Shown here: piece after piece, positions 38,101-47,500 of the stretch
Layout: the number at the start of each line of letters is the position of its first letter
How positions within the stretch are numbered: position 1 is the stretch's first letter
NCBI RefSeq assembly: GCF_001577835.2
Contig: NC_029526.1
Coordinates: 1,581,510-1,645,509 of the forward strand
Length of the DNA stretch: 64,000 nucleotides
Direction: 5' to 3'
DNA from: Coturnix japonica
Lineage: Eukaryota > Chordata > Aves > Galliformes > Phasianidae
Position numbers and translations under genes: made by a program
Notes under the pieces: generated by a model
The model's input: the letters and a program-made list of their open reading frames with translations, nothing else
What the model was told of the DNA's origin: nothing
Databases searched by the model: none

Positions 38101-39883
38101 GTCTCAAAAGCTTCCCCTTCCTCTGGCATCCATGTGGGAGGTTCAGAGGCCCTTCTGCTGTTAACTTGATTCCGTCTGGTTCTTCCAAGTCTATGTGCTA
38201 CTACATGGGCAGTGCTTGTTTCATAGTTTCATAGTTTCGTGCGGGTTGGAAGGGACCTTAGAGATCATCGAGTCCAGCCCCCGGGATTCGAGCCTCTGTG
38301 TAGCAGAGCGGCACTTCTACCACTTGCGCCACAGGGGGGATTCGAACCCCGTGCCCCAGTGTTGCAAGGCGGCGTCTTTAACCACTGCGCCACCGGGTGA
38401 TTGACCTGCCATCTGTTTGCTTCTCCTCCTCCTCTCAACTGCCTTCCTATGTATTAGAGCTCACAGAAGAGGGGAATGAGAGGCAAAGGACAGGAATGAA
38501 TGAAGAAAAATAGAAATAAACCATCCTCAGAAAGTAATTCCTCTGCTTCTACCAGCAAGAGAAGTTGATTCAGTTATGCTTCTTTTGAGGTGACAACTCC
38601 ATCCATGTCCCAACAATGATGCACTCTTTCAGCTCATGAAATAAGAGTTCCCCATCACCACACTCAGTTCTCCTTATGGAGCAGCTTTTGGAAAGGAAAG
38701 AAGTATTTTCTTATAGTAAAGAAATATAATTTTGGATCACCTACGTGGTCCAGAAACAAGAGAAACTTCAATTAGAAGCTTCCTATGGCTAATAATGAAA
38801 CTGGATGAGGGAGGAGATTGTCCCCCTCTGCTCTGCTCTCCCATTGAGGTCCCATTTGGAGTACTGTGCCCAAGCCTGGGGCCCCCACCACAGCTCAGGA
38901 AGGACATGGAGCTGTTGGAGCAGGAGCTACGAAAACCCTCAGAGGGCTGGAAGAAAAGCAAAGGAAACTGGGCTTGTTCATACTGGAGAAGGCTCTGGGG
39001 AGACTTCGATGTGTCCTTCAAGTACTTAAAGGGAATTCATAAAAAAACACAGAAGTGACTTCTTACACAGTCTGATAGTTGTAGGTCAAGGGAATAATGA
39101 ATGGCTTCAAACTGAAAGAGGGGAGATGTAGGTTAGACATTAGGAAGAAATGTACTCAGAGAGAGGTGAGACCCTGGCACTGCTGCTGTGGGTGCCCCAT
39201 CGCTGGAGGTGCTCAGGGCCTTGGATGGGGCTCTGGACAATTGGGCTATGGGAGGATTTAAGGTCCCTTCCAACCCAGCTGTTCTGTGAAGCTGTACATT
39301 TGCTCCACCACAGCCCCACACCAACCTCTGCGCCTTGTGGCTACACAAAAGCAGCGCTGGGGCACCTCCAGGGATGGTGCTTCCCCTCGGGCAGGCGTTC
39401 CACTGCCTCACAGAAGGAGTTAACCCTAATATCCCACCTAACCCTCAACGTGGGGCCATCACTCTCTCACCCTATTGCTGTTACCATGAGCAGAGCCCAA
39501 CCTCTGCTTTCCACAGCCTCCATCAGGGGCTGCAGAGCCACGAGCTCTCCGGGGGCTCCTCCACCCCGACCCACAGCGCTGTGCTCGGACCCCTCACACT
39601 CTGGACACGCTCCATGGCCTCCCCATCTTTCTGGCCGCGATGTGCCCATAGCTCAGCACAGCTCAGAGCCCAGCTCGGCTCCGTAGCACCGATCCAGCCC
39701 CGGGCTACGGAACACGGCCCGAGCCAGGCCCCACCCGCGGGGCCTCGGGCTGCGCTCACCCCGCCCGGCCCGAGCCCACAGTCCGGCCCTGCGGCGCCGC
39801 TCACCTCCCGGCCGGTCCAGCTTGAGGATGTCCCGCAGGTGCTGCGTGGCGTCCTCAATGTCGATGCTGTTGGAGGAGGCCAT
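12553..39883 (-). CDS. EDC4: Enhancer of mRNA-decapping protein 4 (29 coding exons, complete)
   Basis: EDC4 (Ge-1/Hedls) is the scaffold of the metazoan decapping complex in P-bodies; it joins DCP1 and DCP2 and supports multimerisation. All 29 coding exons were placed by GT/AG sites, phase and match to the vertebrate protein. Lengths from exon 1: 79,157,112,100,190,148,105,110,84,96,103,181,73,92,197,89,154,464,102,153,37,181,156,116,166,187,220,164,193; sum 4,209 nt = 1,402 codons plus stop (human 1,401). Start ATG 39881-39883 (MASSNSIDIEDATQHL), stop TAA at 12553-12555 (ending LVTPGMT). Order: N-terminal tail, WD40 domain (about 110-480), Ser-rich linker with LMTPDAFMTP and RSPDVISSAS motifs, coiled coils (about 945-1210), C-terminal helical domain. 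No break in frame. Details by block follow. Confidence 0.97.
15252..21227 (-). CDS. EDC4: EDC4 exons 19-26, coiled-coil region (residues 845-1210)
   Basis: Exon 19 21126-21227, 20 20017-20169, 21 18762-18798 (37-nt microexon), 22 17809-17989, 23 17275-17430, 24 16791-16906, 25 15961-16126, 26 15252-15438. Exon 20 has SDHDDEVASLAS and a basic stretch KLKRKGKKDD. Exons 22-26 encode Leu/Gln-rich heptads (RQNQMELLQRLTDHL, GQLQEHLSQQLSQTL, EREAFQS-type helices; FEKSCQSMFQQIND). Microexon 21 encodes DVNQSPRSSNNQ, replacing a longer unrelated stretch in mammals. Confidence 0.93.
22304..25992 (-). CDS. EDC4: EDC4 exons 13-18, Ser-rich linker (residues 489-844)
   Basis: Exon 13 25920-25992, 14 25450-25541, 15 24716-24912, 16 24209-24297, 17 23273-23426, 18 22304-22767. 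Conserved landmarks: ESAAGVLIKLFCVHTKALQD, DLRRIADLPVPADFLSLS, KPKLMTPDAFMTPSTSLQQ, ERSPDVISSASTAMSQDIPE, MASAASALHLLSPR. The long serine run found after this region's ITxSP in mammals is much shorter here (SVSSLTAV). Exon 14 has a poly(T) tract of about 17 T before its acceptor. Confidence 0.95.
27553..32824 (-). CDS. EDC4: EDC4 exons 5-12, WD40 propeller (residues 150-488)
   Basis: Exon 5 32635-32824, 6 31955-32102, 7 31365-31469, 8 30361-30470, 9 29720-29803, 10 29085-29180, 11 28189-28291, 12 27553-27733. Typical WD blades are visible: ADLAFAHLNSNQLACLDEAG with NLFVWRL, AEVWDLDI, LSPDGTVLATASHDGFVKFW, and ITGADQNRELKMW. Exon 12 ends the propeller with LRHTEVLPAEEEND. Exon 5 uses a weak donor (A/GTATCC), chosen because phase 2 joining gives KIQEEI as in other vertebrates. 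Confidence 0.95.
32377..32575 (+). repeat. CR1 LINE 3' fragment in EDC4 intron 5
   Basis: Contains CAGGTTGCCCAGAGAAGTGA, TGGATGCCCCATCCCTGGAG, CAAGGTCAGGCTGGACCTGG and GAGTTGGACTAGAAGG, all CR1 3' region text on the plus strand. The terminal tail is worn (AGATATTGGAATTC). It lies antisense to EDC4, about 60 bases from exon 5. Confidence 0.88.
34064..39883 (-). CDS. EDC4: EDC4 exons 1-4 (residues 1-149)
   Basis: Exon 1 39805-39883, exon 2 36069-36225, exon 3 34968-35079, exon 4 34064-34163. Encodes the acidic start (IDIEDATQHLRDILKLDRPG), a variable stretch including SYNGDLNGLLVPDPL, then the strongly conserved SGDDSSTCI and the beginning of the beta-propeller (QPVARYDWEQKYYYGN, SNSYLAYAIR). 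Intron 1 (36226-39804) is the largest here and carries the SINE and a CR1 copy. Confidence 0.95.
38221..38398 (-). repeat. tRNA-derived SINE with two tRNA-like heads and a CR1 tail
   Basis: Read on the minus strand from 38398: head 1 has A box TGGCGCAGTGG (38382-38392) and a perfect B box GGTTCGAATCC (38338-38348), 33 bases apart as in real tRNA genes. Head 2 has an A-like box TGGCGCAAGTGG (38320-38331) and B-like box GGCTCGAATCC (38284-38294). Directly after comes the CR1 3' end (GGGCTGGACTCGATGATCTC, AAGGTCCCTTCCAACCC) and two copies of AAACTATGA. No clear target-site duplication is seen. This is the design of TguSINE1-type elements, in which a tRNA-related head uses the CR1 tail to borrow CR1 enzyme. 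Confidence 0.8.
38810..39300 (+). repeat. CR1 LINE 3' portion in EDC4 intron 1
   Basis: Longest CR1 copy of the window. Recognisable parts in order: end of the reverse-transcriptase frame (GAGGTCCCATTTGGAGTACT), GCAGGAGCTACGAAAACCCT, GGGCTTGTTCATACTGGAGA, GGTTAGACATTAGGAAGAAA, GGTGCCCCATCGCTGGAGGT, and the tail GGTCCCTTCCAACCCAGC ending in TTCTGTGAAGC. It is 5'-truncated and diverged, and inserted antisense to EDC4. Confidence 0.9.
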
Positions 39884-40170
39884 AGGGCCCGGCCCGCTTC
39901 CCGCCCGCCCCGCCGCACAGTCCCTACCCGCCACCCACGTTTCCGCCTCCGGTCCGTTTGCTGGCGGCGCTCCGGCTGGAAACATCCGCCGGGCCAACGG
40001 GTTCCGGGAGCGGCGAAGGCGGGGCGAACATCGGCACCGCCCCGGCAATGCTGAGCTCCGGGCCGGCCCTCCAGGCAGGGCAACAAAACGGGATCACGAG
40101 CGGCTCCTGCGGGGCTACAACCGCTTCATGTAACAGCGAGATGCGGCCCCACGCCCAGCTCCGGTTGGGC
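39560..40170 (-). promoter_or_regulatory. EDC4: CpG-island promoter of EDC4
   Basis: GC- and CpG-dense stretch around the EDC4 start codon (39883) and exon 1 donor (GTGAGC at 39799-39804). The 5' UTR and start site must lie between 39884 and about 40000. No TATA box is seen. Long open frames on either strand here are products of the base composition. Confidence 0.75.
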
Positions 40171-41040
40171 GTTAGGAGCGGGGAGGCGGTGGGGCCCCTG
40201 TCATAGGCTGCCTGCCCCCCTGCTCAGGCCCATCACGGCCTGGGGCACCCACAGCTGCTCTGGGTAAAGGCGTGGAAATACTGTAAGATCAGTGGGGAGC
40301 GGAGCACATCGCACCCCGTGCTGCTCTTAGAAGCGTGGAAAAGGGAAGCAATGCGTTTCATCGACTTGAGATGCTCAGACTGAAGCCGTCTTAAAGCTGG
40401 ACCAGATGGTTTATAGTGGGGTCTGCAGGTAAAGGAGCAGCGATTCTGATCCCGTGCCATGTCGGATGCAGAAAAGATCCGCTTATTCAACCCCTTTATT
40501 AGCGAAACGCCGCCACCTGCAGGGGGACGGGGACACGACAGCCAAGCACACCGTAATACTATCAGCCAGCTCTGGCTGCATAAGGAACGTCAGAACAGAA
40601 ACAGCGCATCCAGCCAGGACTTCAGGACCAGATACAAACTGAAGGGCACTATGAGATGGACCAGAAACCGGAGCTGGAAGTGAGTATTGTCCCGTGCGAA
40701 GAAAACACTGCCACCTTCTTCAGCTTTGAGGGTTAACACGAGTTGTCATGAAGGTTAAATGCAGGCTACAATTGTCAGCTTTGTGAATTATCTGAGGGCT
40801 TTACAATGGTTAAATCAAATGGCTGAGATCTACCCCATCAAGCAGTGTTAAAAGTGGAGCTGGAAGCTTCTAGGAGCTGCTGAGAAGTAGGAAATAAGCT
40901 GTTTTAAGCAGCCTTTACTGGGGAAACCATCAAGCTTCTATGTTCACAAAGGCATCTCCCTACCAAGCAAATGAGGGGTACCCAAACCTAACATCGTCAC
41001 CACGTACTCAATATCCAACTCATTAAAGCTATTTAAACTG
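40171..41040. other. Short spacer between NUTF2 3' end and EDC4 promoter
   Basis: About 0.9 kb with no recognised gene, repeat or RNA. It separates two genes transcribed in the same direction. Confidence 0.6.
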
Positions 41041-41059
41041 TTAAGAAAAATCTCATGTT

Positions 41060-41065
41060 TTTATT
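41060..41065 (-). terminator. NUTF2: Poly(A) signal AATAAA of NUTF2
   Basis: Minus-strand AATAAA (plus TTTATT), about 385 bases beyond the stop codon of the distal terminal exon. This gives a 3' UTR of roughly 400 bases (about 41040-41450). Confidence 0.8.
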
Positions 41066-41450
41066 GTGTAATGTAGCATTGAAACATCTGAACAAATCGG
41101 TATCTGGGCTGTACAGGCTGCTGTTCTTTCAATTCTTTGGGTTATAGAGCATCTTGTCAGTACATCAAACAACAACCTTTTGCGTTTTCAATTCTTTCCG
41201 AGGCATGCTGGTACAACACAAATTTCTCTTGTCAAATGCAGCTAACTAACTTCCAAACATCATGCACAAGGAACTCATCTAGTGACAATGTAAACTCAGC
41301 AGAAGGGCAGCTCACAGCTCTTGCTCGCTCGCGCTCTGCAGTGCTGCAGGTTTGTGTATGATATTTGGAATGTTCTGTGAGTGTGAATAATATCAGTAAG
41401 AGGAGAGGAGGGGGAAAATAAAGAAGAACAGGTGCCTCGGGGTCGCCAGC

Positions 41451-41564
41451 TCAGCCAAAGTTGTGCAATGCTAGCCTGAACATGTCATTGGTGCAAACCC
41501 AGGCATCGTTGATATTCTTTAATAGAAATATCTGGTGGAATCCCATGATAGGATCTTCATCAGC
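41451..41564 (-). CDS. NUTF2: NUTF2 distal (canonical) terminal exon, residues 91-127
   Basis: Acceptor TTTCCACAG/GCTGAT; encodes [20 protein letters not shown] then [17 protein letters not shown] and TGA. Apart from Ile102 in place of Met this is the mammalian C-terminus. Confidence 0.97.
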   Translation of the reverse strand, partial: ADEDPIMGFHQIFLLKNINDAWVCTNDMFRLALHNFG

Positions 41565-44500
41565 CTGTGGAAAGAAAGGAAGAATGTTCAAAATAAAGCT
41601 CTGTCTTGAGAAATGGATTCCAATACACGGTAAGAAAACTTTAAAAGCTAACGCTAACACTGCATGCTGTAAGGTATCTAATGCCTTGAGACACTCACAC
41701 AACCAGAGGTCCTGTTCCAAGTCATTTGCAAACACACCTATGACAGAAATCCTGTGATGGTTTGTTAGAGTTTTGTGGAATAATTACAAACATCTCATTC
41801 CAACAGCTTCACAACACCAGTGGAAACGTGCCTGCCTCACTGTGTGCAAATACAGACTTTCTTTGGGCCTTGCCCAAGGGACCAAGCCTAAGATGACACG
41901 CTTTCAAATAGGTTGTAACTGCTGTGCTTTGGATTGGATCTCAAAAGAGATTTGCTCTAGAAGCCAACAGCAACAATGCTGCTTGAAGTCTCTCTGTAAT
42001 GATCTTGGCTTCTGAAAGGTTTCCCAGAGCAGGTACAGCTGGCCAGCAACACAGTGCTTCCTGCTGCTATTGCCAGGACCAACTCTCAAATGGTAGCTGT
42101 AAGGAGTTGAAAAGCACAGAGAATCTTTCCAGCAGTGCCTTACCTTCTGTCTTTGCCAATTCAGTGCTATGTTTACAGGAATAAGGGGCTCAAGAAGTAG
42201 GAATATCAATAGTACTGAGTTGAATAGTACTGCAGGGAGGCTGTTTCTCCAATCTAATGCTTACCAGTCTCAGAGACATTATTCAGCCTCAATACGAGGT
42301 GGAGATTACAATAGGATTTAATCTGAACAATGCATAGGGTCTGGTAACAAAACAATCCCCTAACGCTGACCGTATTGTATTCAAGTTGCCTTTTTGGAGG
42401 ATTTTAAGCTTTCAGAATGAAAAAGGGGGGGGGGGGGGGGGGGGGGGGGGAGGGGGTGGAGGGGGAAGTATAAAAAGGAAGTATTGAAAAGCAGCAGCCA
42501 GAGTAACATGTGAAACAAGGTGTTTAAATGCTGTTTACTGAGTGGCCTACCTGTCTAGCAAGAAAAGCAAACGAAAAGGCTGAAGAAAGGTGCTATCTAT
42601 AAACACCCTAAAACACCATAAAAATGTGAAAGGTATGTAGATGAAAAACTGACTGAGGAACAAAGACAACTTTGAGGAGCAGCTTGCTAAGAACAGCAAC
42701 CACATCACGGAACAGGAGGTCTGCCACAGCACTCAGAGCAGAGCGTGTGACTGAAGCACACTAAGAAAATTCTAATCTAAAACCAACTGCAGGGATTTCA
42801 TAGCAAAAAAAAATGTGATATGCAGTGTCAAGAGGTATATCCATATAGGATGCATTTCCAAGGATATCCATGGAGGAAAACTAAACAGGGTGCTAGATTA
42901 GCTGTTGTCCCTTAGGAAAGTGATACTGAAATTGGTTTTCAGGTGGTCCTGTGTACAGCCAGGAGCCAGAATCCATCTTTGAGTGTCTCTTCCAAGTCAG
43001 GATATACTATGATTCTATGAGTAACTTCTTGGAAACAGCAGCTCAGAGCTCAGCAGCCATCACACAAAGTGTCAGCAGTTATTAGAAAAGGAACAGAGAC
43101 TAAAGCCCATCATTATGCAAACACAAATGCACAGAGCACCCACATACAAATCCTGCATGCATTTCTGACATTAAAAATAAAAGGAAAAGAAAAAAGGTAG
43201 AGTAAGGAAAGGTCAGAAACCGGTAAGATACGATCCAGCTACCAAGCCTGCTACTGAACAAAGTAAACTGATGTGATTGAGTGGGCAAGTGGGGAAGATA
43301 AACTACTAGCAAAAAAATCATGAAGGACAGTGTGAGTGAGGAATCTGGTTTCCTCCAGTCAGAGAATAAGGCAGCAGAAGTATCAGCAAGTCCAAGCCAA
43401 AATTATGAAAGAAAAATCATCAAGACAAGTGCTAATAAAGTCACAGTTCAACAGCATGATGAACTGAGCAGCTTTGTGCCGTGCTGATATAAGCCTTCTT
43501 TCACACTGGGCAGAGGCTCCACAGTAATTAACACAATGCAAACACAGCAATTGTGCTGAATTAGCCTGGCTGTCCATCTTGTTCGTTAGCACATATGACA
43601 GCAGTCACACCAATTATTTCAGGGGAACTACCATCATTACGTCTGCCCAGATTGATGCTTCCATATCCACCCTGAAGAGGTGTCCTGTGTGCTGAAGTCT
43701 GGGAGTGTAACATCTCTGGCCTTTCCCAGGTACCAGACATAATGCTTAAATGCCAGTAAGGTCTTGCTACTGCTTGATATTCATTTTATACTGCACACAC
43801 TGGAGTCTTTAAGAAAGCTGAGCACACTGAGGTCTGAAATACAACCCTGTATTTGATAGCACCTTATTAACGTTGTCTTTTTTGACTAAGCCAGAATTGA
43901 GTTCAGGTTCATTTCAGCTCCCTTCTAATGACTTAAATTTAAATCACCAGGCAGAATCTTGCCAGCTTGACTAAGTATTAATTACAGCTATTAGTAAGCA
44001 TTCTGTATACTTATTGTTGCCCTCTGGTCTCCTCTGAAGTCACCAAGGCACCTACTAGTAGATGCTTACGTAGCTTTCACCAAATTTGAGCTTACCCATT
44101 ACTGACATGAACCTACCTCTACAAAAACAGCCTGGTTTAGAGCAGGTTTCTTCCATGTGTGTTAAGCACAGCTACACCCCAGCTGGTAGCACTTTGGCTT
44201 GAGGGAAGTTCTTCCTTCCCTACGTAATTCAGGACTGGACATGTGAAAAAAGATGAAGAGTTCTTCCCCAAACAGTTGCTCTTCTGCTTGTTACTAATTC
44301 CCACAATAAAGTCACATACTGTTGTTTTCTTGTGTCCAGTCTGAACCTCCCAAGCTGTGGTTTGCAGCCTCTATCCTTTGTTACGTTGCTTGGCATCACC
44401 AAGAGTTTGCTTCGGGTCAGTGGAGATACTGAACTTCCAGTCATTAGCAGAAGTACCACACTACTTTACATCTACACACTGCAGGTACACAGCCCTCAGT

Positions 44501-47500
44501 CACCTCTCCAGACTCCAGCTCTCAAACACTGGTGACCTTGGCAGCTTTTTGACCTCTTCTGGCTCTTCCTACATCCTTGCTGGCCTTGAGGTTTGTATCT
44601 GTAAGAAGTCCTCACCTCACAGAACTGTGAGTCACATCACAGTATTAGATGCTGTACTACCTTGTAATCCAAGTGTAGCTGCCAAAGAAAAAAGTTACCT
44701 TCTTGTCTGGAAAGAATTTTACTCTCCTTCCATCAGCACCCCATAGGAAGTATTAACTGAAGTGCATACTTGCAGCTATCTTTGTCTCAAAGGAGAGGAT
44801 AGTGACTAAAGAGAACAGATTTTGTCAGATGTTAGGCCTCATTTAACAGGCTTTAAGCAACACTTTATGTAGCCAACATGCATTGCAAAGGCATCCAGTG
44901 ATTTGGGTTAACAATTTCCTCTCCCTTTCAAGAAAAAGTAACACTGCATCATAGTTAGTTATTCACGTGAATTCCACAACACTTCAAAATTCACACTCAG
45001 ATTGAGCTGCAGATCTGCCGCGTTGCTCTGAGAATATGCAAGCCATAGCCATGCTTCTCAGCCACCACGAGCTCAGCTGACAGAAGAGCCAGAAGAAGGC
45101 ACTCCTTACTCAACCAGGACAGTGAGGACTGCAGGGAGCAGAGGTAAGGCAGAGGTTACACGTTGTGGAGGGCTAGCCTGAAGACTTCATTGGTGCACAC
45201 CCAGGCACCTTGAATATTTTTCAACAAAAACGTTTGTTGGAAGCCTAGAACCTGGTCATCGTCTGCCTAAGCATGACAGGAGAAATATATTACTAGGTGA
45301 AGCACACTGGAAATACTGGGTAACATGCTGGAGGAACATAGAACTAGCATCACAACAAAAGAATCTCACTCTTGAAGGCTTAAACTGATGCTTGATCTTA
45401 ATAGTTAATGCAAGCAAGCACACATAATGAACAGCAATAAAAAGCTATGAGAGCAGAACTGAAGTAGGCAGAGGCACATTTATTACCCATCCACAGGTTT
45501 GAAAACATTACTGCCAATCTCAACATCAGTTAGAGAGGATCTTGCATATTTACTTGACAATATGCTTTTTGATAAAAGCCCTCACTGTGTTTTTTTCAGC
45601 CAGGGAGTCTGACCCTCACTAGAGGCATCATCCACCCCATTCAGATGTACTCTGTTACACTCTAATGCCTTCTCCAAGAAGCTGTTGTGTCCAATCCCCT
45701 TAAGATCAGATTGCTCCAAAAGATATTCCAAGTTTACAGATCATATTGGTATGAGCACACAAGGCTGCAGACCAGAACAGCAGAGAGACAGACCCACAGC
45801 CTGACTTTGACACAGGACAGTTACAGTTACCAACTGACCACAGATAAATCCCACACCAAAGGGAAAGGCCAAAAGAGTTAAGAGTTAAGGCCAAGAATGA
45901 CCACTCAAGGCATGCCGCAGGTACTTCAGCCTAGTTACTTTCTTGCAAGATCCTCCACTATATAAAACAACGCAGGCTTTGCAAATAGAGAATTCAAAAG
46001 CACATGCATTAACTGTACTGAGCTTTCAAGAATTTGGTTGTGTGAATAGGAAAACTAAACAGTAAGACACGTTTTTCCCCTTCAAATCCAGCTATGGATC
46101 TTTTTCCTTAAGACAATCAGAGCTGTGCAGAACAGCCACACCATTAAGGTTACTTTTCAATAAAGATAAGTGTGCAGCTCTGTTTTTGTGCTACAGCATA
46201 TCCTGTTCAATATAAACTCCTGATGGGTTGAGTTACTCACCAGCTCTAGGTTACTTACCGAACCCAGCTGTGTTCAATCACCTTATCTATAACAGCACTA
46301 AAGTGTACTAAAGTGATTGCTAGCATGCATGCACAGGAAAAAGCATTTCCTAAGCATGACAAACAGCTTCATGTACTGACAAGAGTGGTTACTATATGCA
46401 TCATGCTAGAGACTCGCTGAGTATTTCATTTGTCTAGCTGTAATGAGTATCACACTGGGCTCTCTGAACACTTCCTCAGTGAGGAACAGCACTTCTGAGC
46501 ACTAAACCACACATTTTAATACCAGCTCTGATCCACTTGGTGATTATACAGTAAGCTTAAAAACATGACTGTGCACAACCAGAGGCAGCTGTGAGTGGCC
46601 CAAGACATTGACCTTAAAGGTGCCTTGGTTACATCACTGAGTTTCGTGCACACCCAGGCACCAGACAGATGAGATCAGCATGTCTGACCTCACACCTGCC
46701 CTGCAGTGCAGTGCTTTCTGTGAGCACAACTCTTTTGAGTATGGGCAAGCAGGAGGGAGCAACAAGAAAGCTGGAATCCAACTCACAGTTAGGAAACAGG
46801 AGCAATTTTATGGAGAGCCAAAGCCATCTGCATTGGCCTTAGAAGTGGATGCCCAAAAAAATGTTTGCTAGGCAAAGAGATTTAAGCTTTCAGTCCTAGG
46901 TTTTCTTAACAGTACATTCTGTTGAAGTCTGAAGGTTAACAGAAGTGCCATTTAAAGTTAAAAGGACAAGGAAGCCTAAATGGCTGCTTTAAGAGAAACA
47001 GGGCCCAAAGCAACTCTAAAGGTTGCATGGCTTTGGAGTCTTGACATGACAGCATGGCTGGAACAAACTCCAACAAATCTTGTTCTGATCATTACTTCAG
47101 TGTGAAATCACTGTAGTTATAAAACATTGCCCACTGAGTGCAAGTTCTTAAATACAGGATACTTTTGCAGATTTTAGAACAACTTTAATTAAGTAGCATC
47201 ATTAACTTGCATCATAACATACCAAGGCTGCAGACACTTCTTCAAAAGATGATGAGATTGAGCAAGCTCATGCAATTCAGTACCACAACTTAAACAGCAG
47301 CGTAACCATACTACAGCCTGAAAACTATTCTGGCTTTTCTTTACAAGAAATTATTTTGGCAAGAAGCGCTTGAACTCAAGAGGGAACATACTCACTGCTT
47401 CTGCCTACCCAGGTTAACACCAGGGTTATGGATTTGTACTCTAAGAGAGCAAAAAAGTGTGGTCTTACTGAAGAGCTGTCAAGTAACAAAGGATGAACAC

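Noticed and set aside
39335-40054. 239-codon plus-strand open frame over the EDC4 promoter
   Set aside because: Antisense to EDC4 exon 1 in a CpG island; low-complexity composition and no family features.
43600-44760. Suspected old transposable element between the NUTF2 terminal exons
   Set aside because: Some phrases feel repeat-like but I cannot align them with CR1, an LTR or a DNA transposon from memory, and no terminal repeats are visible.
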